Translations under genes and position numbers: made by a program
In this document: positions 9,956 to 22,007 of the stretch, in pieces
Position numbering within the stretch: the stretch's first letter is position 1
How the letters are laid out: each line of letters starts with the position of its first letter
The notes under the pieces: generated by a model
Database searches by the model: none
Seen by the model: only the letters and a program-made list of their open reading frames with translations
What the model was told of the DNA's origin: nothing
Assembly: GCA_024364735.1 (NCBI GenBank)
Contig: JAGFNQ010001169.1
Span: forward strand, 252,112 to 316,111
From: Boesenbergia rotunda
Lineage: Eukaryota; Streptophyta; Magnoliopsida; Zingiberales; Zingiberaceae
Length of the DNA stretch: 64,000 bases
Direction of reading: 5' to 3'

Positions 9956-10967
9956 TTTAATTCAAACCCGCTGTCAGACGCTCTGATCGCGCCTGCTTTC
10001 ACTGATACGCTACTGATGTCACCTTGATCTTCTCTGCTATGACTGATATAAGCTTGATTTCATTTGCTAAACCTCTGATTGAGTGTGCAGGTGACAGGGA
10101 TGGATTCAAACACTCAAGGAGAGTCAATGGAGGCCTTTCCTTGGAGCAGGTTTGTCCATTTGCTATCTCAGGTTGCAACGGGCGCTGGCTGCTGACTGGA
10201 GCTGCTGACTGGAGCTAGTTTGAGGGAAGCTCAGGGAGTCCAGGAGAGCTCAGTGGTAGGCTGGGTGTTGCAGGTGAGCAACTGGAGGCTGCAGTGAGAT
10301 GGCGGTGACCTGGTGATCAGAGAGCTGGGACTTAAGGCTTGGCGGCGAACAAGTCTCAGTAACGAAGTTCTCCACGTTGTGTTTGTGCTTGTGCTTGTGC
10401 GATCTGTTCCATCAATCTTGAGCAAGCAACTGCAATCTTTGAAGCAACCATCTGTTACTTAAGCATTGGGAAAAAGAGTCAGAAGGCTTGGCGAGTCCAT
10501 CAGCGAGAAGACACGAAGAAGGGGATTCTTGCGTGAGATCTGCGCTGAGTGGAGCTCGGGAGAAGTTTGTCTGAGTTCTTGCTGTCCTAAGTGCTAAGTA
10601 AGATCTTTCTTGTGTTTCATTGTGCTTAAAACTCTATCTTTGTTGAAACGCTGTGGAGAGGTTACTCCACCGAGAAGGAGGTTGCATTTTATCTGGTGTT
10701 CACCGGGGCTTGATTTGCCGACGATCAAGGGATCGCCCACCTTACGGGCACGCCAAGGAGTAGGGGCAAGTTATCCCCGAACCTTGTAAATCCTCTTGTT
10801 AGCGTTCTTGTTCTTGTGATTAACTTAGGGATTAGTTTACTGCATACTCTGTTTTATTGCTTCCGCTGTGCTACTAAACCTTTGAGTCGCAGAAATTTCA
10901 AAAGCGCTAAAACTTCAAGTATTTGGCTACATTCACCCCCCTCTCTAGCCATCCAAGGTCCAACAAG

Positions 10968-10979
10968 TGGTATCAAAGC
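10968..10979 (+). other. S1 primer-binding site
   Basis: TGGTATCAAAGC, the Sirevirus form of the tRNA-Met primer site, two bases after the LTR end. Confidence 0.85.
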
Positions 10980-11023
10980 TTGGGGCTCTGTACAAGCGGA
11001 TTAACAACCGAGAGTCAACGACA

Positions 11024-12726
11024 ATGGCTTTGAGAGAAGGCTTCTCCACCACCCGACCTCCTTTCTTCGATGGAGCAGATTTCTAATATTAGAGATCGAA
11101 GATGGAGTATTACCTAAAGATGGATATCAACACTTTGTTCGCTGTGAAGGAGGGCTTTTCCCCTCCTAAGGATGATGAAGGCAAAGAACTAGAATCTTGG
11201 CGTTGGACGGCAGAGCAAACTCGGAAGAGTGAAGCCGACGCGAAGGCGGTGGTGACCCTACAATACGGCATGAACAAAGACCAACTCATCAAGGTTGGTC
11301 CATTTCAAGTGCAAAAGATTTGTGGAACAAGCTCATAGAACTCCATGAGGGCACCCGAGATTTAAGAATCGCTAAGAGGGACTTATTCCTCAACCAACTC
11401 TAAAACCTCTCCATGAAGGAGAATGAAACCGTAAGTGAACTTCATAGCCGGTTCAAGGAAGTCCTCAACGGGCTTCATTCTATTGATGAAAAGGTCGAAA
11501 ATCGCGACCTTGTGAGGTATGTGTTAAAAGCATTTCCAAGGAATGCTTTGTGGTCATCCATGGTGGATGCCTACAAAGTTTCCAAGGACTTATCAATTGT
11601 CAAATTAGATGATTTGTTTTGGGAGATGGAACTTCATGAAATGGCTAACAAAGGCCCCAAGGAGAAGGGGATTGCCGTAGTTGCAGGAGAAAAGAACAAG
11701 AAGAAGAAGGAGAAGAAGAAGGAGAAGGAAGTCTCTTCATCTTCATCCTCTTCCGAATCCGAATCCGAGTCCGAGGAAGATGGCAGCGGCTCTTCCTCCT
11801 CCGAGATGGCCAATTTCGTTAAAAGGATGATGAGGAAGGGTCGACGCTTCAAGGGTAAAGGTAATCCTAGTGAAGCTAAAGTTGATAAGTCTAATGTTTC
11901 TTGTTATGAGTGTGGCAGGAAAGGGCACTTCAAGAGTGAATTCCCAAAGCTAAAGAAGAAGGAGGAGAAATCCAAGAAGAAGGAGGATAGATCCAAGAAA
12001 AAGAAGAAGGCCTTGAAGGCTACTTGGGATGAATCCTCCTCACGTTCATCCGATGAAGAGGAGAAGAGCACACGACATGTGGCACTCATGGCTCTTGGAG
12101 AAGAAAGCAGTGATGAATCCTCCGACTCCTCAAACGCGACTTCATCATCTTCGGATGATGAAGAGGTAACTACTCCCGAACTTGAGAAATGCTATAGAGC
12201 TATTGCATGTTTAACCAATATGTTGAAGAAGTCAAAAAATAAGGTTAAATCATTGCAATTAGAAGTTGAACAATTGAAATCATCTAGGGATGAGAACATA
12301 GATGATTTACATGTTGAAATGTTAGAGGATGAGATTAAATCTTTGAAACTTGAGGTTGAACAATTGAAATCCTCTAGGGATGAGGATGTAGATGATTTGT
12401 ATGTTGAGATGCTAGAAGATGAAAATAAATCATTGAAGAGTGAAGTTGAGAAGCTCAAGAGTGTTCTTGAGAAATTCTCAACTAACTCAAAGACCTTAGA
12501 CATGATCTTGAATGCACAAAGGGCGGTCTACAATAGGGCCGGTATTGGTTACCGACCCAAAGAACCATCATTTGTGTCTTTGATGTGTAGGACTGATATT
12601 AGACAATCTAAGACACCTAGAGTTCGAAGGAAAGTTGTCAAGGCATGGGTGCCAAAGTCTTGTTTAGTAGGTGCTTTAGGTCCCAAGGTATGGGTATCTA
12701 AATCTTCTATTTTTCGAATTGTGTAG
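11024..12726 (+). pseudogene. gag: S1 gag (Sirevirus type)
   Basis: ATG at 11024 opens MALREGFSTTRPPFFDGADF, the conserved Sirevirus gag start. Stops follow within about 22 codons, and at least one frameshift separates 11024-11335 from the long frame 11413-12726. That frame (437 codons) has the capsid part (VENRDLVRYVLKAFPRN), a Lys/Ser/Glu-rich low-complexity stretch, a CCHC knuckle near 11900-11945 (CYECGRKGHFKSEF, with the last Cys changed to Phe), KKALKATWDESSS, and a coiled coil. The coil contains a 30-residue repeat (90-bp period at 12247, 12337, 12427). Gag forms particles and packages RNA; the knuckle mutation and the stops argue it is dead. Confidence 0.85.
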
Positions 12727-13113
12727 GTTGTGATTGAGGGGGAGCATCTATCAACTTGGTTCGTTGATAGTGGATGCTCCAAACACATGATCGGGGATAG
12801 ATCATTGTTTACCACACTTCAAAGAAAAAGTAGAGGTAATGTTTCATTTGGTAACAATGGTAGTCTTAAGGTCATAGGAATAGGAGACATTCAAATATCC
12901 GAATGTCTTAGGATTAAGAATGTTCTTCTAGTCACGGGGATAACATTTAATCTCCTAAGTGTCAGTCAATTGTGTGATGCGGGTTACACAATTGATTTCC
13001 AATCAAGTCAATGTCTAGTTAGACAACATGACAATGTTGACACGGTACTAGTAGGAACAAGAGTAGATAACATTTACCAAGTTTCCAGACTCCCCACCAA
13101 GGATGTAAACTAG
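12727..13113 (+). pseudogene. pol: S1 protease, truncated
   Basis: Directly after the gag stop, the frame reads STWFVDSGCSKHM, a copia aspartic protease with a DSG active site, then FGNNGSLKVIGIGDI and LLSVSQLCDAGY. This is the normal start of Sirevirus pol. The frame stops at 13111-13113 within a few residues of the junction with Tat sequence, so integrase and the rest are gone. It could not make a working polyprotein. Confidence 0.85.
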
Positions 13114-14523
13114 GGGCCCCATAATATCCCGAGCGCCCAGGACGGAAGGACCCTACGGGAGCAATGGTAAAATAGCATGCCCGACTAGGAGAACATAAGC
13201 AAGATGCTTCCAAGAGTAATCTGGACATGCACATACGAGGGTAACAAGAGTATTGTTTTATTTATACGAAAAGTATAGGGAGCATAACATCTCAGAGAAT
13301 TAGCAAGATACAATTGGATGAGAGAAAGCACTCTTCTACTTGGGCCTTTCTCCTCTACAGCATCATTCCTCTAGAGTCGCTAGGCTCGGAAACACTTTCT
13401 GAGCACGCAAGGCACGGAAGCCCATAGACAGGGTCCTTGAATCTTTTCCACCTTCCAAGTACTCTATATGAGTAGTCAGCAACGGGTGAGGACGCCTGAG
13501 GTAACACATGGGTAGCGTGACCCCACCCGAAGACCCCCTCTTCGCAAGGATGCGACCGAGTACAACATTCAAGAGGCAGAAAAAGAGGAGGGGGAATAGC
13601 AACCACAATTTCTCAACGAAAAGAAGAAAGAGAAAGAGAAAAGCCAGTGGCTGTAGCCCCTTCCCTCTTGGTGACGATGCATCCCATAAACACCTTCCTC
13701 TACACAAAATACGGGTAAAACGAGGATTCGGAAGAGGATGGCGCGTGGGGTACATTGCCACGGGCCAACCAGGGTTTGGTGATCAGCAGGATGAGTCATC
13801 TCCTCCATGCCCCCTGGTGGACCACATAAGGTTTTTTCTGGACTCCTCAGATAGCCCAAGAGTCCCACATCCTCCAGGATCTTCAGCAAGACCCTGGACC
13901 TCATCTCCACCATGCTCCCTGATGAGGGTAACGATACAAAAGACTCTACCTCGGAGGGGTCCCTCAGCCAAGAACACTATTGCCTCTTCGGTATTAGGCC
14001 GCCGGGACATCGACGAAGATAAAGGGAAGAGAGGTGGCATCATGCCACAAAGAAGCAAGCAGACAAAAGGGATGAAGGACCCCTCTCCCCTATTTATAGT
14101 GATGGCTGTCTCTCCGTGCAGTTAATGCAGGGAGAATGCGAAAACAGTGACAGGCATCGAAGCGTCATTTCGACTAACGTGCCCCTACCGCACCTAGGAA
14201 CTCACGACTTTTTATGAGTCCATTCAATGAGATTGCGAATATTGAGGAGGCGATGGTTCGGGAGTCGGCCGGACACTCCAAAAGGAAATGTCGACGGGGA
14301 CCCCCCCCCCCCCCCCCCCCCCCCCCCACCATGGACATAAATGCAGGCGTGGAGTTTCGACCTGTAGAATTGTCAAGGGTTCCACACCCCGAATCAACCT
14401 TGAAACAAACAAGTACCTTTCCATTCGTTAAATCCGTAAAGCGAAGACGTGAGACACATTGGGCAAAAGCACATACACCCAGAATAGTAAAAGTGATCGC
14501 ATTTAACCCAAAATTGCTACAAT
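13114..14523. other. Tat intergenic stretch, no gene recognised
   Basis: GC-rich sequence between the S1 breakpoint and the end of the antisense gene. Several ORFs overlap on both strands but none resembles a known protein. A minus-strand TATA-like CTATAAATAGGGG is at 14089-14101. A run of 27 C lies at 14301-14327. Confidence 0.5.
14301..14327 (+). repeat. Poly-C run, 27 bases
   Basis: Uninterrupted C homopolymer in Tat sequence. Its length may be unreliable in any read technology. Confidence 0.9.
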
Positions 14524-14792
14524 AAGGCTCGATCCCCTGGTGTAAGGGGGGCGACTCCGTCTGCTCGGGCCCTCGGGAAAAGACCTCTCTCTAATTCGGG
14601 GAACTCACACAATCGCGGGTCGGCATCGAGAGGTAAGAGCTGATCCTCCTTCAACTTATCGATAGCCCCATGGAAGCCCTACTGTAGGCGCTGCATTACC
14701 TGGTCGGCTACAAGGGTCCGAAACTCAGCCGACCCTAGAAACTTCGCCTTGAAGCTCGCCTCAGCCTCTTCGGAGCTTGAAGCTTTAGTAAC

Positions 14793-14896
14793 AAGAAGGG
14801 TAAGGAGCTCGGCCTTAGTAGCCTCGTAGGAACTTCTCAACCATAAGAAGGGTAAGGAGCTCGACCTTAGTAGCCTCGTAGGAACTTCTCAACCAT
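14793..14896 (-). repeat. 52-bp tandem duplication in the antisense gene
   Basis: AAGAAGGGTAAGGAGCTCG begins at 14793 and again, with one change, at 14845. The 52-base unit is not a multiple of three, so it shifts the reading frame after the coiled coil. Confidence 0.85.
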
Positions 14897-15278
14897 TCCA
14901 GCTCGGCAGACATCTCCGCCTGCTCAGCCAAAGCCTCCCTGAGTCTCTCCGACGTGGCACACTTATCTGACCGAGCCTGGGCCAGGTCATCCTCCAGGAC
15001 GGATGTGCGGTCGGTGGCCATCAGGAGCTCGGACTCCTTCTGACTGAGCTGTTGCGCTTGATCCTGACTGCGCGAGTTCAGTCTCTCAATTGAGGCTACC
15101 ATGAGCTGGAGGTTGCCCAACAACTCCCTCTCCCTCACCTGGAGCTGGTCCCTCTCCTGCATCGTATGGAGCAGGTCCTTGGTAACACTCACAGCTTTCT
15201 CCGATGACAGACGTTCTCTGTGCTGGGAATTTTGAAGAGCCTGCTCCTTGTCTTACAAAAGGTTCATCAGGTGATCAA
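14815..15278 (-). pseudogene. Coiled-coil part of the Tat antisense gene
   Basis: About 125 open codons from 15192, preceded by in-register sequence (KEQALQNSQHRERLSSEKAV) up to the C2 insertion point. The protein is rich in Leu, Glu, Gln and Arg with heptad spacing (RERELLGNLQLMVASIERLN, then QQLSQKESELLMATD), so a long coiled coil is likely. The frame ends early because of the 52-bp duplication. Removing C2 at its CCTTC duplication joins this part to 21538 onward. Confidence 0.65.
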
Positions 15279-15283
15279 CCTTC

Positions 15284-17556
15284 TGTTGGGATCGGGTGCA
15301 TGTTATATGGATGCGGGTCCGTAATTTTAAAATTAATTACGTACAGCAGAAGGTTTAGCATAAATAATTTCTCAAATTATTTAACCACACATCTAAGCAT
15401 GCAATTTTATCTTGTGTAGACATGATCATATATTTAAAATTTTGTAGAAACATAAACTAATTTACGTATTACCTCACGTAACTCGAAGGAAGGGACGAGA
15501 TCCAACCGTAAGCGTCCCTTAGAAGCTCCGCCTCTATTCGCGTCCACGCCGAGTATCTTCGGGATGACTTCGCAAAGCCATGAGTTTCGTGTTCTCGAGA
15601 ATTACTAGATTCTCTGAGAACGCGACGAGAAAAACCAAGAGAGAAGTCGGAAGACTAACCACAAAAGGATGGCCGGAATCAAAATTCCGGCGAAGCAAAA
15701 GAAGAGGCTTGCCGCAAAAAGATCCTTGCGGCAAACTCTAATTCCGGCAGCACCTTCTTCCGGCCAAGAGATGGCCGGAGCTTCCTTCTCCGGCAGCAGG
15801 TGGTGGTCGGCAAGGAAAGGGCAGGGGCGGCCGGCTGGTGCTCCTTCTTGGGGGTGGTTGGCACACGGCAAGAAGGGGAGAAGAGAAGGAGAGAAAGAGA
15901 GGGAGAGAGCCTATGCCTTCATCTCTTCGATTATCACCCAAGCCTTGCCTTGGGTCCTTTATATAGTGGCCTCTCAACCATCAAGCCTCTCAAATATGGA
16001 ATAACATATTCCATCATGCCATGTTTGATTTTATATCATGGTTAAAATCATATTTTAATTCATGATAAAAAATCAATCAAGTCTCTTCTCTCCTATGGAA
16101 TAAATTTCCACATCATGGTAAATCAATCCATGATTGATTTTATAAAATAAACCAATCCATGATTCATTTTAATTTCCATGAAAAATAAACCAAATCTTGG
16201 TTTATTATATAAAAATTTATATCATCCATAATTTTATAAAACAAACCACACTTGGTTTATTTTATAAATTGAACCAAAAACTTGGTTCTCTCCCTTTGTT
16301 GTGGCCGGCCAAGCAAAGAGGATGGAGGCCCTCTTTGGCCGGCCCATCCAAGCCAACCCCCAATGAATTAAACTTATTTAATTCATCTATTAAGTCTACA
16401 AAAGATGTTAGCCATTTTACGCTTCCGATGCGTCTCTGAAAAATTCAGATTCGACTTATCGTTTGGCTCAAACAAACTTAATCTCTCTTGATTGGAAAAT
16501 CTAATTTTCAACTCGTTTTACATCCCTTGGATTACTCGTAGTACGTGTGACTAAATAGGCTTTCGATTTATGTTGGCCGTCTATAATTAATCAATTAATT
16601 ATAGAGCGATCATGAGTGACACCTAGTAGTACATCATGATCCCCAATTAATCGAAAGATCAACGGTTGACCTCAGAAATAATTCTGAAACCCTTCAGCAG
16701 CTATAATGAATCATGCCCCATTCCCTTCACCATCTTATACCCACTTGGTTCAGGACATGGTCTATGTGTGTCAATCCCCACTAGGCTGACTACGTCACAC
16801 CTAGCCCAAGTAACGTTTTTTTGTCCTACGGATTCTAATTACTCTCATGTATTTAAGAGTTCATACTCTGAACATGTCATGCTCTGGCCAGAGGCTTCGA
16901 GTAACAATCCGACGATAAGCCTCGGGTATACATCTCCTCGCAAGGAGTGGTGAATCCTTTGTAGGTTGTTCAAACATTTTTGGGCACTTCGGCTTATACC
17001 CAATCATCCTGGGTCCACACCTCCTTGGAGATGCTTGCTTAAGATGTCAATGTATAAGTCTCCATGACCAAGATGACTTGAACATCGCAAGTCAAAGGAA
17101 CATCGCACTTAAGCTGCAGTAAGAACTTCACTGACATATCTATATGTAGACTACCATATGAAGTTTTACAGCCAGTCACTCCAATGAACTAGTTCCCTTA
17201 ACTAGCATTCATGTTTATCTCCAGACATCTCAATGTCACCAGCCAGTGAGAATCAGCTGATTAGAGAATAACCCATGCTAGTCTCAACAGAATTGATAGT
17301 GTCCGTATTTATCAATTCATCGACTAGGGACAATTTCAATACTTCACAATTGCACATGTAGAGATAATCACTAGTTGTGAATTCAACACAAATTCTCTCA
17401 AGCTGTGAATTGTATTACGAACATTCAATAAATGAGTTTAAGATCTCAATCAAATATATAAACATGTATACTCAAATAGTGAATATTCATTTATTAAAAT
17501 AAATGATTACAATCATAAGGCGATTGCCTTAGGACACTTCTCTCATATCACTAACA
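15284..17556 (-). repeat. C2 3' LTR (2273 bp)
   Basis: Complete LTR with TG...CA ends, TATA box at 15956-15967 and the GGCCGGCC hairpin at 16313-16344. The polypurine tract on the minus strand (AGTGGGAGTT) abuts it at about 17557-17566. Confidence 0.9.
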
Positions 17557-17570
17557 AACTCCCACTTGGC

Positions 17571-19540
17571 CTAATGCCAATCGCTACGGTACCCAATATC
17601 ACAAGCTCTAACATGACCCTCAAACTTGCTTTGAGGCAAGGCCTTAGTTAAAGGATCCGCTAAATTCCTTTCAGTGGAAATTTTCTCAATTTGTATATCA
17701 TTCCTACTTATAATCTCTCTAATCAGATGATAGCGACGAAGCACATGTTTGGATCACTGATGAGACCTTGGTTCCTTCGCTTGTGCAATAGCTCCATTGT
17801 TATCGCAGTAAACCGGTAATGCTTCATCAATGGTTGGAACCACACCAAGTTCTGAGACAAACTTCTTGATCCAGACTGCTTCCTTTGCTGCTTCCGAAGC
17901 TGCAATATATTCCGCTTCCGTGGTAGAATCCGCTACGGTGACTTGCTTGGAACTCTTCCAACTTATTGCGCCTCCATTCAAAATAAATACGTATCCGGAC
18001 TGAGATTTGAAGTCATCCTTATCTGTCTGGAAACTGGCATCTGTATACCCACGTATTACCAATCATCTTCTCCATATATTAGGAACACATCCTTAGTGTT
18101 TCTTAAGTACTTGAGGATTGTCTTGACAGCCGCCCAATGATCCATTCCTGGATCAGACTGGTATCTGCTTGTGACGCTCAGAGCATACGATACATCGGGC
18201 CTAGTACATAACATAGCATACATGATAGATCCTATCGCGGATGCATAAGGAATCTTATTCATGCAAATCCTCTCGTCTTCTGTGCATGGACACATAGACT
18301 TCGAAAGGTTGATCCCATGCCTGATGAGAAGGTAACCTTTCTTGGATTCCGACATGCTAAACTTTTCTAGCACTCGGTCTATATATGTAGACTGCGAAAG
18401 ACCAAGCAACCGTTTTGATTTATCTCTATAGATTCTAATCCCAAGAATATAAGTTGCTTCTCCCAGGTCTTTCATGGAGAAAGTTTTGGACAACCAAATT
18501 TTAACTGACTGTAAGACTGATATATCGTTTCCTATAAGTAATATGTCATCGACATATAACACTAGGAATACGACTGCACTCCCACTAACCTTCTTGTACA
18601 CACAAGGTTCGTCAGGATTTTGTGAGAAATCAAACTCTTTGATTGTCTCATCAAAACGGATGTTCCAGCTCCTGGATGCTTGCTTTAGTCCATATATGGA
18701 TCGTCGAAGCTTGCATACTTTGGTTTTATTAACCGATGTGAAACCTTCAGGTTGTATCATGTATACATCCTCAAGTAGGTTTCCATTAAGGAAAGCTGTT
18801 TTCACATCCATTTGCCATATCTCATAATCATAATGAGCTGCTATGGCCAGGAGCATCCGAATGGATTTAAGCATAGCTACTGGCGAATAGGTTTCGTCAT
18901 AATCAATTCCTTGTTTCTGACGATATCCTTTTGCCACTAATCTAGCCTTAAAGGTAAGCACATTACCTTCCATGTCGGTTTTCTTCTTGAAAACCCACTT
19001 GCACCCTATGGGCTTAATCCCTTCAGGTGGGTTAACTAAGTCCCATACTTGATTTTTGTACATGGAATCCATTTTCGACTTCATGGCTTCAAGCCATTTA
19101 TCCCTTTCTGAATTTTTCAGAACATCTTCATAACTGATAGGTTCGTCATCGTTAATGAGTAACACGTCGTTCGATTCACTTATGAGAAATCTGTATCTCT
19201 CTGGAATATTGCGTGCCCTATCAGACCTATGAAGAAATGATGTTGTTTTAGGTTCAACTGATAGCTCATCATTATGAGTTATTGGTTGTGGGTCTAGACT
19301 AGGTGTCTCTGTAATGTCTATTGGAGTTTCTTGAACTTCTTCAAGTTCAATGCTACTCCCACTGTTTTCTTGTAAAAGAAATTCTTTTTCTAGAAATACA
19401 GCATGCCTTGAAACAATCACCTTTTGTTCCAAGGGATGATAGAATTGGTAACCTTTCGTTTCCTTAGGGTATCCAATAAATAGACATTTATCAGACTTAG
19501 CATCCAATTTGTCTGATACAGTCCGCTTTACATAAGCCTT
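17571..19540 (-). pseudogene. pol: C2 integrase end, reverse transcriptase and RNase H
   Basis: The frame 19507-18056 (483 codons) starts in the integrase C-terminal region (CLFIGYPKETKGYQF). It continues through an acidic linker into RT: WVFKKKTDMEGN, WQMDVKTAFLNG (Asp 234) and LYVDDILLIGND (catalytic pair at 320-321), with MKDLGEATYILGI after. RT wording matches the Angela lineage (BARE/WIS). A single missing base near 18058 shifts the frame into RNase H (GYTDASFQTDKDD, EAEYIAASEAAKEAVW, CDNNGAIA). One in-frame TGA is at about 17758, and the natural end is at 17571. It is nearly intact but has no gag or primer site. Confidence 0.9.
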
Positions 19541-21532
19541 CGGGATGACTTCGCAAAGCCATGAGTTTCGTGTTCTCGAGAATTACTAGATTCTCCGAGA
19601 ACGCGACGAGAAAAACCAAGAGAGAAGTCGGAAGACTAACCACAAAAGGATGGCCGGAATCAAAATTCCGGCGAAGCAAAAGAAGAGGCTTGCGGCAAAA
19701 AGATCCTTGCGGCAAACTCTAATTCCGGCAGCACCTTCTTCCGGCCAAGAGGTGGCCGGAGCTTCCTTCTCCGGCAGCAGGTGGTGGTCGGCAAGGAAAG
19801 GGCAGGGGCGGCCGGCTGGTGCTCCTTCTTGGGGCTGGTTGGCGCACGGCAAGAAGGGGAGAAGAGAAGGAGAGAAAGAGAGGGAGAGAGCCTATGCCTT
19901 CATCTCTTCGATTATCACCCAAGCCTTGCCTTGGGTCCTTTATATAGTGGCCTCTCAACCATCAAGCCTCTCAAATATGGAATAACTTATTCCATCATGC
20001 CATGTTTGATTTTATATCATAGTTAAAATCATATTTTAATTCATGATAAAAAATCAATCAAGTCTCTTCTCTCTTATGGAATAAATTTCCTTATCATGGT
20101 AAATTAATCCGTGATTGATTTTATAAAATAAACCAATCCATGGTTCATTTTAATTTTCATGAAAAATAAACCAAACCTTGGTTTATTATATAAAAATTTA
20201 TATCATCCATAATTTTATAAAACAAACCACACTTGGTTTATTTTATAAATTGAACCAAAAACTTGGTTCTCTCCCTTTGTTGTGGCCGACAAGAGGATGG
20301 AGGCACTCTTTGGCCGGCCCATCCAAGCCAACCCCCAATGAATTAAACTTATTTAATTCATCTATTAAGTCTTCAAAAGACTTTAGCCATTTTACGCTTC
20401 CGATGCGTCTCTGAAAAATTCAGATTCGACTTATCATTTGGCTCAACCAAACTTAATCTCTCTTGATTGGAAAATCCAATTTTCAACTCGTTTTAAATCT
20501 CTCGGATTACTCGTAGTGCATGTAACTAAATAGGCTTTCGATTTATGTTGGCCGTCTATAATTAATCAATTAATTATAGAGCGATCATGAGTGGCACCTA
20601 GTAGTACATCATAATCCCCAATTAATCGAAAGATCAACGGTTGACCTCAAAAACAATTCTGAAACCCTTCAGCAACTATAATGAATCGTGCCCATTTCCC
20701 TTCACCATCTTATACCCACTTGGTTCAGGACATGGTCTATGTGTGTCAGTCCCCACTAGGCTGACTACATCACACCTAGCCCAAGTAACGTTTTCTCGTC
20801 CTACGGATTCTAATTACTCTCATGTATTTAAGAGATTCATACTCTGAACATGTCATGCTCTGGCCAGAGGCTTCGAGTAACAATCCGATGATAGGCCTCG
20901 GGTATACATCTCCTCGCAAGGAGTGGTGAATCTTTTGTAGGCTGTTCAAACATCTTCGGGCACTTTGGCTTATACCCAATCATCCTGGGTCCACACCTCT
21001 TTGGAGATGCTTGCTTAAGATGTCAAAGTATAAGTCTCCATGACCAAGATGACTTGAACACCGCAAGTCAAAGGAACATCGCACTTAAGCTGCAGTAAAA
21101 ACTTCACTGACATATCTATATGTAGACTACCATATGAAGTTTTACAGCCAGTCACTCCAATGAACTAGTTCCCTTAACTAGCATTCATGTTTATCTCCGG
21201 ACATCTCAATGTCACCAGCCAGTGAGAATCAGCTGATTAGAGAATAACCCATACTAGTCTCAACAGAATTGATAGTGTCTGTATTTATCAATTCATCGAC
21301 TAGGGACAATTTCAATACTTCACAATTGCACATGTAGAGATAATCACTAGTTGTGAATTCATCACAAATTCTCTCATGCTGTGAATTGTATTGCAGACAT
21401 TCAGTAAATGAGTTTAAGATCTCAATCAAATATACAAACATGTATACTCAAATAGTGAATATTTATTTATTAAAATAAATGATTACAATCATAAGGCGAT
21501 TGCCTTAGGACACTTCTCTCATATCACTAACA
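19538..21532 (-). repeat. C2 5' LTR, truncated (1995 bp)
   Basis: It matches 15557-17556 of the partner LTR, including the TATA box at 19937-19948. Its primer-site end is missing: CTTCGGGATGACTTCG at 19538 is joined directly to integrase sequence. Confidence 0.9.
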
Positions 21533-21537
21533 CCTTC

Positions 21538-22007
21538 GCCCGGAGAGCCCTGCTGACCCCCGCTGCATCAATCCTGCCCGACGCTCGTGGTCTGCTGTAG
21601 CCTCCGCCCTCAATGCCCGGCGGAGCAGGGCTTCAACTCAGGGCCAGGAATATAGACCCCGGTCAGCTGTCACGGAATCCTCAGTGACCTGCCATTGCGC
21701 CAAGGAGTCAGGCAATGGGCAAGGGAACATCCAATTCAATAGTGATTTATACCTTTAGGAGAGTCTCTCGAAGAGTGGTGAGTGGACCCGCTGAAACGTG
21801 TATGACCGCCCCTCCAGAGGTATTTCCTCGCCCCTCAGGCCGCGGCGAACCCGGACGGGGAGGGAGTCGCTCGATGGTGAGGGCTTCAGGTGGCAGACTG
21901 GAGGGGCCAGAATCGTCTTCCTTGGAGCTAGAAGTCACCTCGGGCACAGACCCCCCTCAGTCGGAACCTCCTTGAACTGCACCGAGGGGAAGGACTACAT
22001 GGAGGCT
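21538..22007 (-). pseudogene. Middle part of the Tat antisense gene
   Basis: Tat sequence between C2 and Athila. The minus frame 21947-21747 is Pro/Ser/Glu-rich (PEVTSSSKEDDSGPSSLPPE). It runs into a probable splice donor at about 21756 with a matching acceptor near 21690, after which sequence leading to the coiled coil resumes. One stop is seen in the second exon. Confidence 0.5.

Larger units (their letters stand above)
8805..10965 (+). repeat. S1 5' LTR (2161 bp)
   Basis: It starts TGTTGGTGCAG and ends GTCCAACA directly before the primer site. From the 5' end it holds a dyad array (8892-9386), a second dyad array (9390-9955), and a U5 region with the block TTACTCCACCGAGAAGGAG (about 10661-10682). 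Confidence 0.85.
8805..13113 (+). mobile_element. S1: Sirevirus (Ty1/copia), truncated after protease
   Basis: A complete 5' LTR, primer site, gag and protease are present. The sequence breaks between about 13083 and 13113 and returns to GC-rich Tat sequence. Integrase, RT, RNase H and the 3' LTR are missing. Gag with a zinc knuckle, acidic Ser/Glu tracts, the phrase KKALKATWDESSS and a C-terminal coiled coil is typical of Sireviruses. Confidence 0.85.
15284..21532 (-). mobile_element. C2: Angela-like copia element with internal deletion
   Basis: It runs from TGTTGGGATC to CTAACA and is flanked by the perfect 5-base duplication CCTTC (15279-15283 and 21533-21537). In element order: a 5' LTR missing its last portion (21532-19538), fused to the end of integrase, then RT-RNase H (19540-17571), polypurine tract and complete 3' LTR (17556-15284). 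The rest of the 5' LTR, the primer site, gag, protease and most of integrase are deleted. The intact duplication shows deletion followed insertion, or that a deleted copy was mobilised. Confidence 0.92.

Noticed and set aside
13508..14125. A 205-codon plus-strand ORF rich in Lys, Arg and Pro
   Set aside because: GC-rich Tat noncoding DNA with overlapping ORFs on both strands; no recognisable domain and no conserved pattern.
15669..16045. ORFs at 15669-16045 and their copies at 19650-20026 as genes
   Set aside because: They lie wholly inside the C2 LTRs; the two copies are the same because they are LTR repeats.
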